DNA from: Neonectria sp. B-13
Lineage: Eukaryota > Ascomycota > Sordariomycetes > Hypocreales > Nectriaceae
Direction: 5' to 3'
DNA: 64,000 bases
NCBI GenBank assembly: GCA_002682825.1
Contig: NOKP01000028.1
Location: 434,001 to 498,000, forward strand
Positions 34,792 through 44,991 of this stretch are shown in pieces. Under the pieces are notes generated by a model. That model made no database searches, was not told the origin of the DNA, and saw nothing but the letters and a program-made list of their open reading frames with translations. Made by a program: the position numbers and the translations under genes. Position 1 is the stretch's first letter, and the number at the start of each line of letters is the position of its first letter.

Positions 34792-36186
34792 ATGCCTCAG
34801 CAGGATAAAGTTTCATTCAAGACGTATTTCGACGAAACAGTCGAGACGAATGGTGACGATGAATGCAGGGCTTGGTTAGACAAGATTTTCGACTCCAAGG
34901 CTGAGTTAGCAACTTTCGTCGCTAGTCGTCGAGAAGGAAGTGACACCGGACACTTTGTCGGGTTTCTGAAAGGGTCGTTCAACTTCAGCTTCCGCATTAG
35001 CTTTAGTAATGGAGGGTCCGACGCCATCATCCGGTTCCCAAAACCGGGACACACGGCTACAGCTCTGAGGGATGAAAAGGTCGCCAACGAAGTCCACGTC
35101 ATGGAATACCTCCGCCAGCACACCACGATTCCTATTCCGCGTATACATAGCTGGGGGTTGACTGCGGAGAGCCCACACCATCTTGGGCCATTTATCATCA
35201 TGGATTATGTTGATGGGGTGCTTTTATCAACTGTCCTGAAGCAACCGAGCGAGGACGGTCAAGACGACCAGGTCCTAAACCCAAACATCGACAACGCAAC
35301 GCTGGACAAGATCTACAAACAAGTTGCCGATTACTTGCTCCAACTTTCTCAACTGACCTTCCCTCGGATCGGTGCCATATCAAAGGACCACGAATCGGAT
35401 ACATGGTCTGTTACCGGAAGACCTCTCACCTGCAATATGAACGAATTGGCAACCGTTTCTGGGTACCCCGATGATCGTTTTCCTACCGCCCCATTTGACC
35501 ATGCAAGCGAATATCTGAAGTCAGTCGCGAGCGAGCATCTGACCCACGCTTGGACCCAACGAAATCTCGCCGACGACTCGGAAATCGCTCGCCAGCGGTT
35601 CATTGCCCGCCATCGTTTCTCGCAGCTTATCCCGAAGTACTGTATGAGCGACGCTGGTCCGTTCATACCCTTCTGAGACGATATGCGACCGGCAAACATG
35701 CTAGTTAATCCGGAGACGCTCCGTATTACTGCTGTGCTCGATTTGGAGTTCACAAATGCCATGCCGGCCCAGTTCACGTACGACCCACCCTGGTGGCTGC
35801 TACTGTCTGGGCCGGAAGTGTGGCTTGACCGCGGCTCCATGGAAGAATTCATAGCTCTATATGAGCCTAGAATGGAGCAGTTTCTTCAAGCGTTAGAACG
35901 AGTGGAAGGGGGATCAGCAGCGACGAAGCAACCCAGCGAACCACTTCTTTCCGCCCGGATGCGTGACTCGTGGAGAACTAAGCGTTTCTGGTTCGACTAT
36001 GCAGCAAGAAAGAGTTTTGAGATGGACGCTGTCTATTGGGCCGCGCTCCATGATGGCAGCGCAGGTGTTGACTTGCTTGACGACAAGGCGCGTGCAGAAA
36101 TGGAAACATTCACACAGACGAAGTTGGAGCAGCTAAGAGCATACAAAGAGGAGTGTACTGCTCGCTTTTCCTCTGGTGGCGACTGA
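34792..36186 (+). pseudogene. Aminoglycoside-phosphotransferase-like kinase gene with an internal in-frame TGA
   Basis: The reading frame from ATG 34792 encodes an APH/choline-kinase-fold protein typical of fungi: GSFNFSFRISFSNGGSDAIIRFPKPG (nucleotide-binding strand and Lys region), EYLRQHTTIPIPRIHSWG and GPFIIMDYVDG. It meets TGA at 35674-35676. The same frame then continues without change: DDMRPANMLVNPETLRITAVLDLEFTNAMPAQFTYDPPWWLL to 36186. In the family this site normally reads F-x-x-C-D-D-[LM]-R-P-x-N, so the TGA replaces the Cys codon before the catalytic Asp. The break removes the catalytic loop and the metal-binding Asp (LDLEF). The nonsense change is a single base; all else looks intact, so decay is recent or the base is a sequencing error. 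A weaker upstream ATG at 34702 adds 30 hydrophobic residues. Confidence 0.8.
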
Positions 36187-36899
36187 TCGATCAGCTTTTG
36201 TGTATGGTTTTTTACTCTAGCCAGATAGTGATGGTAGTGTTTGCACCGTCGAGAGGAGCTTATTGTCACGCATGTGAAGCGCTCTTTGCTAGAAAGATAC
36301 TAGCTGATGATGTGGCTCCATTTAAAACATGACGTTCAGGCTCTTGGGTGCATGCGCCACTCGGCTCGCTTTCTCCTTTCGTTGTTCGATCGCCCGCAGG
36401 TGAGCAGCGAGTGGGGGTAAGCTCATATGATCTCAGTGTGTGGATTCTTGCTTGACAAGTAAGCCAATGACTGCTACAACGTCATATCTCGAAGACGCGC
36501 TACGGAACGACATGAACTTGTCATTTTAGGACTTCATTTGAAGACAGTTATTCCCAGTATTATGGGCACCCTTTCACGCAGGTCCATGGACTAGTCTTGC
36601 TTCGTGAATAATATAATTGTAGGATGGATAGCTAATTAGGAATCAGTTCATTTCGAAATCCTTCACTAGGTGTAGCAAAAAGACCCCCTAAAAGCAGTTT
36701 ATTAAAACTATCAATACTTTCACATCTCATCCTATCCCTCCTCAAGAAACAAATCCCATCTTCCAACATCGTTGCAATCTCAAGGCTGTAGTAGATCCCC
36801 GGTTTCCCAGAAACCCTTGCATCCCAACCTGGTGTGATCAAGCATGCGACCTTGAAGCAATTTGCGATTAGATGACCTGTATGCCGTTAGCCAATTCAT
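36187..36899. other. Convergent intergenic region
   Basis: Lies between the 3' ends of the APH-like gene and the trypsin-like gene. No coding content or repeat recognised. Confidence 0.45.
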
Positions 36900-39351
36900 T
36901 CAAAACTCAGCCGGCGGCTCCGACATGATGACCGGGCCGTCATCGTTGTCGTCCCATGACTTCTGCCACTCGTTCGAAGGCACCCACGCCCTCTGTCGAG
37001 CATGGATCAGGGGAGTGATGTTGATTTTGGCCAGGCCTGCTGGAGTGTCCTCGACGTAGCTCACCTTAACGGCGGAGGATCCCGCTCCGTTCAACATGTC
37101 CATGAAGGACGGCTTCCTGGCCAGGGTCCGGTCCGGGAAAATGCCTTCCTCCTTGACTCCGAGGTGGCCGTTGATCTTCTTCGCCGCGGAGTCGATGAGA
37201 CCGGGGAGGTACTTCTTGGCAACGCTCTTCGCAGAGTCCAAAGCAATGGGGCCGAACTTCTGCACCGCCGTCTTCATGAAGTCGAAGATCCCCTCGGCCT
37301 CGCCGTGGCCTTCCTGGGTAAGCTTCAAGCGCTGCAGCTTCTCGCGGGGAAGCGTCATCAGGGCCTGGAGAGCGGCGTCGGCCAGGACGGCGCGCTTGAG
37401 GAGAAGGCGTGTCGCCTCCTCGTTGGGGCTGAGGTTGGGCGCCATGGACGACTCGGCGCCGAATGCGACCTTCGCCTTGTTCAGCAGCGTGTTTCCGAGG
37501 CTCGAGATGGCCGACTTGGCGGCCTGCGAGACAATGGGCGTCGCCACGGACACTGCGCTCTTGAGGACAGGCCCGAGCCAGTCGAAGATGCCCTCCTCGC
37601 CGGCAAGCTGGCGGGTTGGCCCGAAAAGACCCTCCACAAAGGCGGCCTCCGGACCGGCGCTCTCCGGGAGGCTGAGGCCCAGGTCCCGGCGCTGGAAATC
37701 AACTGTGCTCTCTTCACCTCGTGGGCGGGTGGGATCGGTGGCCTTGGCCCAGCGATCAGTCGCGATGTCGAGGGCGCACTCCGTCAGAGCAGGGGCGAGC
37801 ACAGGAGCCAAAGCGTCGATGTTCGGGGCGCCGGCGGACCAGAAACCGTTCATCTTCATGACGATTTCTTCTAGCCCTTCGGAGTGATGCTCCAGGGACA
37901 GAACAGCCTGGAGCGCGGCCTCAGCAAGCATTGCTCGCTCAGCGGTTCCGTTGCTGCCCGTGTCGTCGGTGATGCTCTCCGCTCCAAGCGAGCCGAGCAG
38001 TGCTCCAGCCGCTGTCCCGACAATCCCACCGACAGGCCCAAGTAGAGGAGACGCAAAAGGGAGGGCGCGAGAGCCGACTCTGGCCACAGTCTTGAGGATG
38101 TCGAAGAAGCCTTCCTCGTCGGAGTTGGCCGGGACAACTGGGAAGCGAGTGGCGCTGCTGCCGTTGACTCTCGTGGGGCTGGTTTGCACCGGGATCCTCG
38201 TGATGTTGCTTATGGTGTTGCTCGTCGTCCGCGTGGTGTTGCCGTTGATCCGCGTGGTGGTCTCAGTGATGCGCGCAGGGCTGACCTGGACTGGGATCCG
38301 CGTAACACTGCTTCGAGCCTGCGTGTCGACGATCTCGACCTTTCCGGGGCTGCTGAAGGTAGACTTTCCAGCGTTGAATAGCCCGATAAAGGCCTCGTAG
38401 TTGTTTCCGAACTCGCCGCCGATCGCGTTGCCCGAGTTGCTGTCCGTGCCGCCGCCGCCGTAGCAGTGCGTTCCGATGGACGTCATCTGTCCATCCGCTC
38501 GGCGCAGAACAGGGGCGCCAGACTGTCCTGTTGAAGAGTTAGAACAGGGCTGTTGTTTTTGTGCACTCGTGGGTAGCCTTACCTCCGTAGGTCGAGATCT
38601 TGTATTCGATCATGTGGCGAGCGTTGGTCTCCAGGTCATACTCCGTCTTGCCAAACTCCTCGAACATCTGAGCGCCATACTCGTCGCTCCCCCCGTTGAC
38701 GTCCTTGAGGTACTTGTCTCCAGGATAACCAACAACACCCAGAAGCGTGTTGTTGCCAGAAGAAGGCGTGTCGAGGTAGTTGAACGTGCGCAGGTTTCCG
38801 CTAAAAGGCCGGTCGACCTGGATAAAGGCAACGTCGCGCATGCGGTTGTTGGGAGCCTCGATCCACTCGGCCGTCGACACGACGTTGAGGCCGTAGCGGG
38901 CTTGGACCTGCGACGTCTTGACCGAGGCGCGGCCGCTGTAGCCGATGTAGCACTTGATCTGGCTGGCGGCGCCGAAGCGGTGGCCCCAGTCGTAGACGAC
39001 GTGCCCGGCGGTGATGAGCAGATCCGGGCGGATGAGCCAGCCGGTTCCCATCATCCAGACGGCCTTGCCGGTGGTCTTGTTTTCGAATCGCGCTTGGATC
39101 TTGACGATGGCTAGCAGGTGTCAGCGAACTGTACTTCGACTTGGGTCGAGATACTCACAGCGGTACTTCCCGCCCTCCTGGAGATCGCCCAGGTCAACGA
39201 GAGCTCGCTCATCCTCTCCGATGATGGACTCTTCATCCTTTCTGCGTCCATCGTCAGGAAGAATGGCCGACTCTGCGGGATAAGACGTGGTAGGGAGGTC
39301 GAGTTTCCAGGCGGCGGCGCGGCCAGGCTTGGTAGAGAAAGTGGCAGACAT
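36900..39351 (-). CDS. Trypsin-like serine protease with repeated amphipathic C-terminal region
   Basis: Three exons (39351-39159, 39110-38583, 38527-36900) give 782 residues. Residues ~60-290 form a chymotrypsin/V8-type protease: TGWLIRPDLLITAGHVV (His101), RMRDVAFIQVD (Asp157) and GGQSGAPVLR (Ser243), plus VVGYPGD. No classical signal peptide is seen at MSATFSTKPGRAAAWKLD. A Thr/Arg-rich linker contains TRIPVQVSPARI and TRIPVQTSPTRV. From residue ~378 come four recurrences of an [E]EG[IF]F motif at ~379 (EEGFFDILKTVARVG), ~552 (EEGIFDWLGPVLKSAV), ~653 (AEGIFDFMKTAVQKFG) and ~702 (EEGIFPDRT). Two of these are followed by a second shared element (ERAMLAEAALQAVLSL, KRAVLADAALQALMTL). The repeats are Ala/Gly/Leu-rich and amphipathic. 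Function unknown beyond proteolysis. Confidence 0.87.
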
Positions 39352-41211
39352 TGTGGAAAATGATTAAAGTGAGTGAGTTTTTCAAAGAGGGTGTGAAGTG
39401 GAAGTGGTAGAAGATGGTGATGAAGCTGGAGCTGATGAAGTATTAACAGAGGTTGGCGACTCCTTCTTTTATACCCAAGTGATGGCCGCCTGCTCTTGTT
39501 CCCACTCGACACCTCGATCATATTCTCCTCCATCTCCAGGTTGTCTCCTAGTCTTTTCCCAGTCTTCTCCCAGTCGTTAATCTCGCGACAACGCCGCGCT
39601 GAACCCAACGGAACGATAAAACGATGCCTCAGCCAGCCTCCAAACGCCGTGTAAGCCACACCAGCCAGCCACACTCTGCCTCTATTCTTGCCTTGCAACA
39701 ATAATCCAGCCCGGTCTTCTCCCGAACTATCCCAAACTTGGGGAGACCTCCGTGATGTCTCAAGACGCGTGCATTCCGAGAAGAACCACCAAGTCCTAGA
39801 CTCGGACGATGAGTACAGCATCAAGGGTCGGAAAGAGTCGATAGTTCTCAGCTCTCAAGCTGAAGCACAATTGGGGTATAGCGGCGGCTGCAGGAACCGC
39901 AAGGTGCAGAAGCGCCAAGAACTGGTTATTGGATGGGGGGCTACAAGCCTAGTAGTAGTTCCTTCACGTCACAGTGCAGAATTCGGAATCATAGGAGTAC
40001 TGTCATGGGTACTAAGCTGAGACAGATATGACAAATACCAGGTTTCGTGATGTCTATATGATTCAGCAAATGGCAACACAGCCTCCCATGTAAACGTTGA
40101 TATTCCCTCACTCAAATTACAATCTTAGAGCTGCATGATACTTTTTCAGTAGGCAATCTAGAATCAAGCCGGTCATCATGTCATTGCGTTGCATCGGTGT
40201 GCATGCTCTGCAGGTACGACATAATGCACTTTCGGTCTAGCCAAACAAAGAAAAGTTGTATTTCCTGCATCATCGTTTCACTACAGCCATGCAATGAGCC
40301 ACAATAGAGTTCAGCTGCACATTCCTTCGTTTCTGAGCCATCACATCTCGATGCACGTACAAGCATTCGTCGTCCTGACTATCGACATATCATTGCTCCT
40401 TGGCGACTAGACATCTTCTCTTGTCCTCAGCTGTTCCAGGAGCGCCACTTTAGCCTCTTGGAACGTTGCAGCCCCGCAATGGCTGAGGCCTCGTGCAGTT
40501 CGGGTGCGGGCCGCCATTAGCGCAGCTGGGGTAGTCGATTCAACTGCAGGTGTCTGTCTATACGCTTTAGGCATCGGTTCCAGAGCTATTTGTACTTTGT
40601 TTTGTCCCTCTTGTGGCGTAATTAGGGCGTGACAGACGCGTGGCTTATGCGTCATCTGAGGGGGCAAGTATCTGAGTGCGGAGGTACTGACAGTTCAGAC
40701 AATCCCGGAACCAGAGGGTAGAGGAGTTGTTCCGAGTCTCACTCTTGTTGATTCATCATACCTACTGTTCACACCTACGCAAATCACCGCATATACTAGG
40801 ACAGTTCTTCTTTCTCCTCCCATTAATACCGTTTTCAGATATTCTAACATAAGAACTCTAGCTTAATATGACAAAGGAAATATCAAATGATTGGATAGCT
40901 GTCCGCCATAATCCGTGATGCGCAACAGCTCTAAACAACACTCATACATGCCGCTTTTTGTCCCGCCCCGTCCCTTTGTAAATGCATCTAACCCCGTTTC
41001 GTCTTGATCATACAAAAAAAATTGTTACACTAGGTCATTTACACGCTACTCTTGCCACTGCGGGATGCCTTCAGTTGTCGGCTCCCGATCCCTCGGACTG
41101 AGAGGCCGATCTTGCTAGATTGTGCAGATTTCGTCGTCGCACGATATGGCTGCTGGGCTGTTAGCTTTCTGGTACGGGTCACGGAGCGGAGGGGAATAGT
41201 TTGAAGACAAC
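39352..41211. other. Intergenic between the trypsin-like gene and the coiled-coil gene
   Basis: Holds the trypsin-like gene promoter (first ~300 bp) and the 3' region of the coiled-coil gene. An optional last exon of the coiled-coil gene may lie at 41149-41071 (see that gene). No other coding content supported. Confidence 0.45.
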
Positions 41212-44200
41212 TTACATCCCTCCGCCCTTGTTCGAGGGGTCACGCACCACCACAATCTCGTCCTTCCGCTTGCCGCCGTCCTTCTTGCGTCCGCTGCGGG
41301 ATCGCGACGGCACCGCGGCGGACGTGGCGCCGAGCTGCACCACGAGCGCCGTGACTTGGCCCTGCAGCGTCGTCACCTCGTCCAGCGCCGCCTGCTGGCC
41401 CTTCTGCGCCTCGTCGAGCTGCTGCTTCACGTCTTCGAGCTGCGCAAGCAGGCTGCCGTTCTCCACGCGCAGCTGCGGCACGAGCGCCGCGTCCTGCTCC
41501 GCCGCTGCGAGCTTCTTGGCGATTTCATCGCGCTCCGTGGCGAGCGTGTCTGCCTTCGCCGCCTTCTCTTGGAGCTTGGTGGCGTCTTCCTGGGCCGCCG
41601 TGAGCTTCGTCGCGATATCGTCCCGCTCCGCCGTCAGGGTCTCGACCGCGGCCTCCTTCTCCGGAAGCTTGGCGGCGTTCTCCTCGGCGTCGGCGAGCTT
41701 CTTGGCGATGTCGTCGCGCTCTGTCGTCAGGGCGTCGATGCTCGCGGCCTTTTCCTGGAGCACGGCGTTGTGGGCTTCGAGCGCTTGGTTCTGCTCCTGG
41801 AGCGCCGTGAGGATGGCCGCGTCCTTAGTCTCCTCGGGCACTGGGGTTGGCTCTGGGGTTGGCTCTGGAGCTGGGTCCTCGACCGCTTCGTCATGCTCCT
41901 CCTCCACCACGATGAAGTCGGGCAGCGCTTCCACAGGCGCTGGCTCGACGTCGGCGTCAGGCCCGATCTCGACGCTTGCCGGGTCGGGCTTCTCTGTTGC
42001 ATCTGAAACGACGGTGGCCGTGTCGTCGTCGTCTGTCGTCGTCGTGCTAAAGCTGACTTCACTCGACAGCGACGACATGTTGCTTCCGGTGACGCTTCCG
42101 GCCACCGAAGCCTCCCGCAGCGACACGTTCTCGTCGCGAAGTTTGTTGACCTCGACGGCAAGTCCCAGCACGCGGGACGAGTTGTCGTCCTGGTCTCTGA
42201 GCAGGTCTTGGACTTGGTGATGGAGGCTCTTGTTTTCACTGTTCAGCAGCTCGGCCCGCTTCTTCAGCTTCTTCCGCTTCGACTGGAGTTCTTCAACCTG
42301 GTCGTCGATGTCTTTCTTCTCCTTTTCAAGGCCTTCGAGACGGCTCTTGAGATCTCCGTTGGCCGTGTCGGCTTCGGCGATACGGGCGTCCTTGGTCTCG
42401 TTCTCCTTCTTGAGATCCTCGATGGTAGCTTCAAGCACCTTCGCCTGCTCCTCGAGCTTCTGCTTGTCGCTCTCCACGCTGTCTAGCTTCTCCTGGAGGC
42501 TCTTCTTCTCGACTTCCATTTCATCGAACCGCTTTTGGAGGGCGTTCTTGGCCTCCTCCAGCTCCTCGGAACGCTTCTGGAAGACTTTCTTGTCTTCCTC
42601 GAGCGCGCTCTTCTCCTTGCCCAAGGACTCTACCTCCTTCGTGCGCATTTTGAAGTCAGCGTCGAGGCGGTCGCGGTCGGCGGTGAGCTCGCCGAGTTCG
42701 ACCGCCCGCTTCATCAGGTCGCTCTCCATTCCGTCGGCGCGGAACGTCAGTGCCTCGTTAGAAATCTCCAACCCAGCAATCTGGGCGATGAAGCCAGTCT
42801 CCTGGGACTGTCTGATGGCTTTGATATCCGACAGCTCCCTTTCGAGGTTGATGGACTTGGCCTCGTACCGTGACGTCGACTCGCCCTTTGTCATGGCCTC
42901 TTTCTCGAGCGTGTCGCATTTCTGTTCGAGAATGTCTTTGAACTCTCGGTATCGAGCAACGTGAGCCTCCATCTCCTTCACCTTCTTGTCCAAGTTCCGC
43001 TCGGTCTCGGCGAGCTGATCGCGCTCCGTGGTGAGCATATCTAACTTCTGGGTGTACTCCTTCTTGAGCTTGTCGATGGCTTGATCACGCTCTCTCTTGA
43101 GTTTCTCGAAAGCCTGGTCGCGTTCCTTCCTCATCTTCTCGAAGGACTGGTCACGCTCCCGCTTGAGCCTATCGTAGGACAGATCCCGCTCCTTGAAGGA
43201 CTGATCGCGATCTTTCTTAATCCTCTCGATAGTCTGCTCACGCTCCCTCTTGGCCTTTTGGAACGACTGCTCGTACTCCCGTTTGGCAATCTCGAGCGTC
43301 AGCTCCCGTTCCTTTTTGGCCTTGCTGAGGGCGACATCGTGATCCTTCTCGAACTTCTCAAAGGCCCGCTGCTGCTCGTCAAACTTGGTCCTGGTCTTTT
43401 CCAGCAGTCGGGTCTGAGAATCGAGGTCGTTGGTGAGCTTGTCCTTGGCTTCTCTGACCTTGTTTCGCTCATCCCTGAGCTCGTCTTTGTCGGTTTGCAT
43501 GCAGGAAAGCTGGTGACGCGCGTCATCCAGTTCCTTGACCGTTGAAGCACGTTGGTCCCGGAGAAGCTTGAGCTCCTTCTTCAAGTCCTCGACCTTGCTG
43601 GCCATTGTTGCTTCGATGTCTTGCGTGGACGGTATGCGCTTCGTAGATTCAGCGCGGTGGATGACGACCGGGGCTTGTTGGGTGACTTGGGGAGCACGCT
43701 GGGGCTGGGGAACATGCTGAGTCTGGGGAACATGTTGGGTCTGAGGAGCATACTGGGCAGGCTGAGGAGCTTGTTGAGTCTGGGGAGTGTACTGGGTCTG
43801 CTGGGGAGTATGCTGCTGCTGCTGGACATACTGGACCGGCTGAGGAGTATTCTGAGGAACCATAGATTGTTGCTGAGGAACCATGGGTTGCTGCTGAGGG
43901 ACCATGGAAGAGTGCTGGGGAATCATGGAATTGTGCTGAGGGACCATCATACCCTGCTGTGGGGCCATTGTCGTGTTCTGGGAAGCCATGTGGTTGTGCT
44001 GTTGTTGCTGTTGTTGTTGCTGCTGCATATGCTGAGGGACCATGTTTGTCTGCTGGGGAACCATGGAACTGTGTTGAGGGACCATGGAGTTGCTCTGGGG
44101 AACCATTTGGCCATACGGGCTCATCAGCGGCGGTGATTGAATCATCGGCGGCGACTGAATCATCGGCTGCTGGCCCTGTGTGATTTGCAGTGGCTGCTGA

Positions 44201-44991
44201 CCCTGAGTGAGTTGCAGCGGCTGCTGACCCTGAGTGAGTTGCAGCGGCTGCTGGCCCTGAGTGAGTTGCGGTTGTTGCGGCTGAGATGATTGAGACGACT
44301 GAGATGACTGAGATGGCTGCGGTTGTTGCGTCTGTTGAGGTTGCTGTGCAGTGGGCTCGATGTGAATGTGAAAGGTACGGCCTCGACTTCGTGACCGTGC
44401 CTTTCCTCCACTCTTCCCTCCATTGTCTGTCTGACGAGCCGGCTGTGATGTGCTCACGCTCTGCCGCCGAGTCATGGTCTGGGCCTTGACAGGCGTCTTG
44501 CACTCGCCGTCGTCAGAGTCAACACTGGTCACACCGGTGGTGACAGACACGACGGACAAATTCGAGGAGCTCCAGTGGAAGTCCGATTCGGAATCATACC
44601 GGTTATCGTCCGTAGCGTAGGGGCCTCGCGGGGTCGGCGGCGAGGGCGATCGAGCCCGGACCGGAGGATCATCTCGAGATCGGAAGCGGAGGGTTGGGGG
44701 CTTGAATCGGAGTGGCTTTGAGGGCGGAGATGGCTCTGGGACGGGCCGTCTCACTTGGCGTTGTGAGGTCGTCTTGGTCATGAGGATGGACTGTTCAGAC
44801 TCGGTGACGGACGTCGAGGATGCTTCTGAGACGGTCGATAGGGTATCCATCTCTGGCCTGCGTGCGCGGGACTGTGACTGGCCTCTAGGGCGGGCAGAGT
44901 TGGTGTTTGTGGTCTTGGGGGTTGCTTCGGAGGAATTTCCGGTGCTGCTCTTGGGGGGGTAGCCCCGGATGGTAAGCGCCGCCGGTGCCAT
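41212..44991 (-). CDS. Large Gln-rich, coiled-coil protein (1259 residues) of unknown function
   Basis: One exon. The N-terminal ~210 residues are basic, Ser/Pro-rich and disordered. Residues ~210-450 are Gln/Pro-rich: three QQPLQLTQG-type units, many M-V-P-Q-x-x-x-M units and a Q9 run, giving a prion-like composition. Residues ~470-1200 are almost continuous coiled coil with heptads and phased K-R-E-R-D-Q units (QSFEKMRKERDQAFEKLKRERDQ), broken near 955-1020 by a Ser/Thr/Asp-rich acidic segment. The C-terminus is basic (SRSRSGRKKDGGKRKDE). No catalytic domain. A scaffold or cytoskeletal tether is plausible but not shown. The final ATG-TAA overlaps a perfect GTAAGT donor at 41215. Splicing to an acceptor ending at 41150 would swap the last Met for a ~24-residue tail ending at 41071. 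Confidence 0.85.
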   Translation of the reverse strand: MAPAALTIRGYPPKSSTGNSSEATPKTTNTNSARPRGQSQSRARRPEMDTLSTVSEASSTSVTESEQSILMTKTTSQRQVRRPVPEPSPPSKPLRFKPPTLRFRSRDDPPVRARSPSPPTPRGPYATDDNRYDSESDFHWSSSNLSVVSVTTGVTSVDSDDGECKTPVKAQTMTRRQSVSTSQPARQTDNGGKSGGKARSRSRGRTFHIHIEPTAQQPQQTQQPQPSQSSQSSQSSQPQQPQLTQGQQPLQLTQGQQPLQLTQGQQPLQITQGQQPMIQSPPMIQSPPLMSPYGQMVPQSNSMVPQHSSMVPQQTNMVPQHMQQQQQQQQQHNHMASQNTTMAPQQGMMVPQHNSMIPQHSSMVPQQQPMVPQQQSMVPQNTPQPVQYVQQQQHTPQQTQYTPQTQQAPQPAQYAPQTQHVPQTQHVPQPQRAPQVTQQAPVVIHRAESTKRIPSTQDIEATMASKVEDLKKELKLLRDQRASTVKELDDARHQLSCMQTDKDELRDERNKVREAKDKLTNDLDSQTRLLEKTRTKFDEQQRAFEKFEKDHDVALSKAKKERELTLEIAKREYEQSFQKAKREREQTIERIKKDRDQSFKERDLSYDRLKRERDQSFEKMRKERDQAFEKLKRERDQAIDKLKKEYTQKLDMLTTERDQLAETERNLDKKVKEMEAHVARYREFKDILEQKCDTLEKEAMTKGESTSRYEAKSINLERELSDIKAIRQSQETGFIAQIAGLEISNEALTFRADGMESDLMKRAVELGELTADRDRLDADFKMRTKEVESLGKEKSALEEDKKVFQKRSEELEEAKNALQKRFDEMEVEKKSLQEKLDSVESDKQKLEEQAKVLEATIEDLKKENETKDARIAEADTANGDLKSRLEGLEKEKKDIDDQVEELQSKRKKLKKRAELLNSENKSLHHQVQDLLRDQDDNSSRVLGLAVEVNKLRDENVSLREASVAGSVTGSNMSSLSSEVSFSTTTTDDDDTATVVSDATEKPDPASVEIGPDADVEPAPVEALPDFIVVEEEHDEAVEDPAPEPTPEPTPVPEETKDAAILTALQEQNQALEAHNAVLQEKAASIDALTTERDDIAKKLADAEENAAKLPEKEAAVETLTAERDDIATKLTAAQEDATKLQEKAAKADTLATERDEIAKKLAAAEQDAALVPQLRVENGSLLAQLEDVKQQLDEAQKGQQAALDEVTTLQGQVTALVVQLGATSAAVPSRSRSGRKKDGGKRKDEIVVVRDPSNKGGGM
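43660..44365 (-). repeat. Gln/Pro-rich coding repeats within the coiled-coil gene
   Basis: Codon-level repeats: ~36-bp QQPLQLTQG units around 44165-44260, ~21-bp MVPQ units around 43860-44110, and a CAG/CAA run around 44000-44030. All stay in frame. Confidence 0.65.

Noticed and set aside
37002..37887. Rightward frames of ~260-290 codons opposite the trypsin-like gene
   Set aside because: Antisense to an exon with intact catalytic residues and consistent repeats; no recognisable domains.
41201..44136. Several rightward frames of 90-340 codons opposite the coiled-coil gene
   Set aside because: Low-complexity Ser/Leu/Val content mirrors the codon pattern of the sense coiled coil. No motifs.
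43649..44503. 284-codon leftward frame rich in Ser/Ala/His
   Set aside because: Alternative frame of the Gln-rich repeat region on the same strand, created by CAG/CAA repeats.
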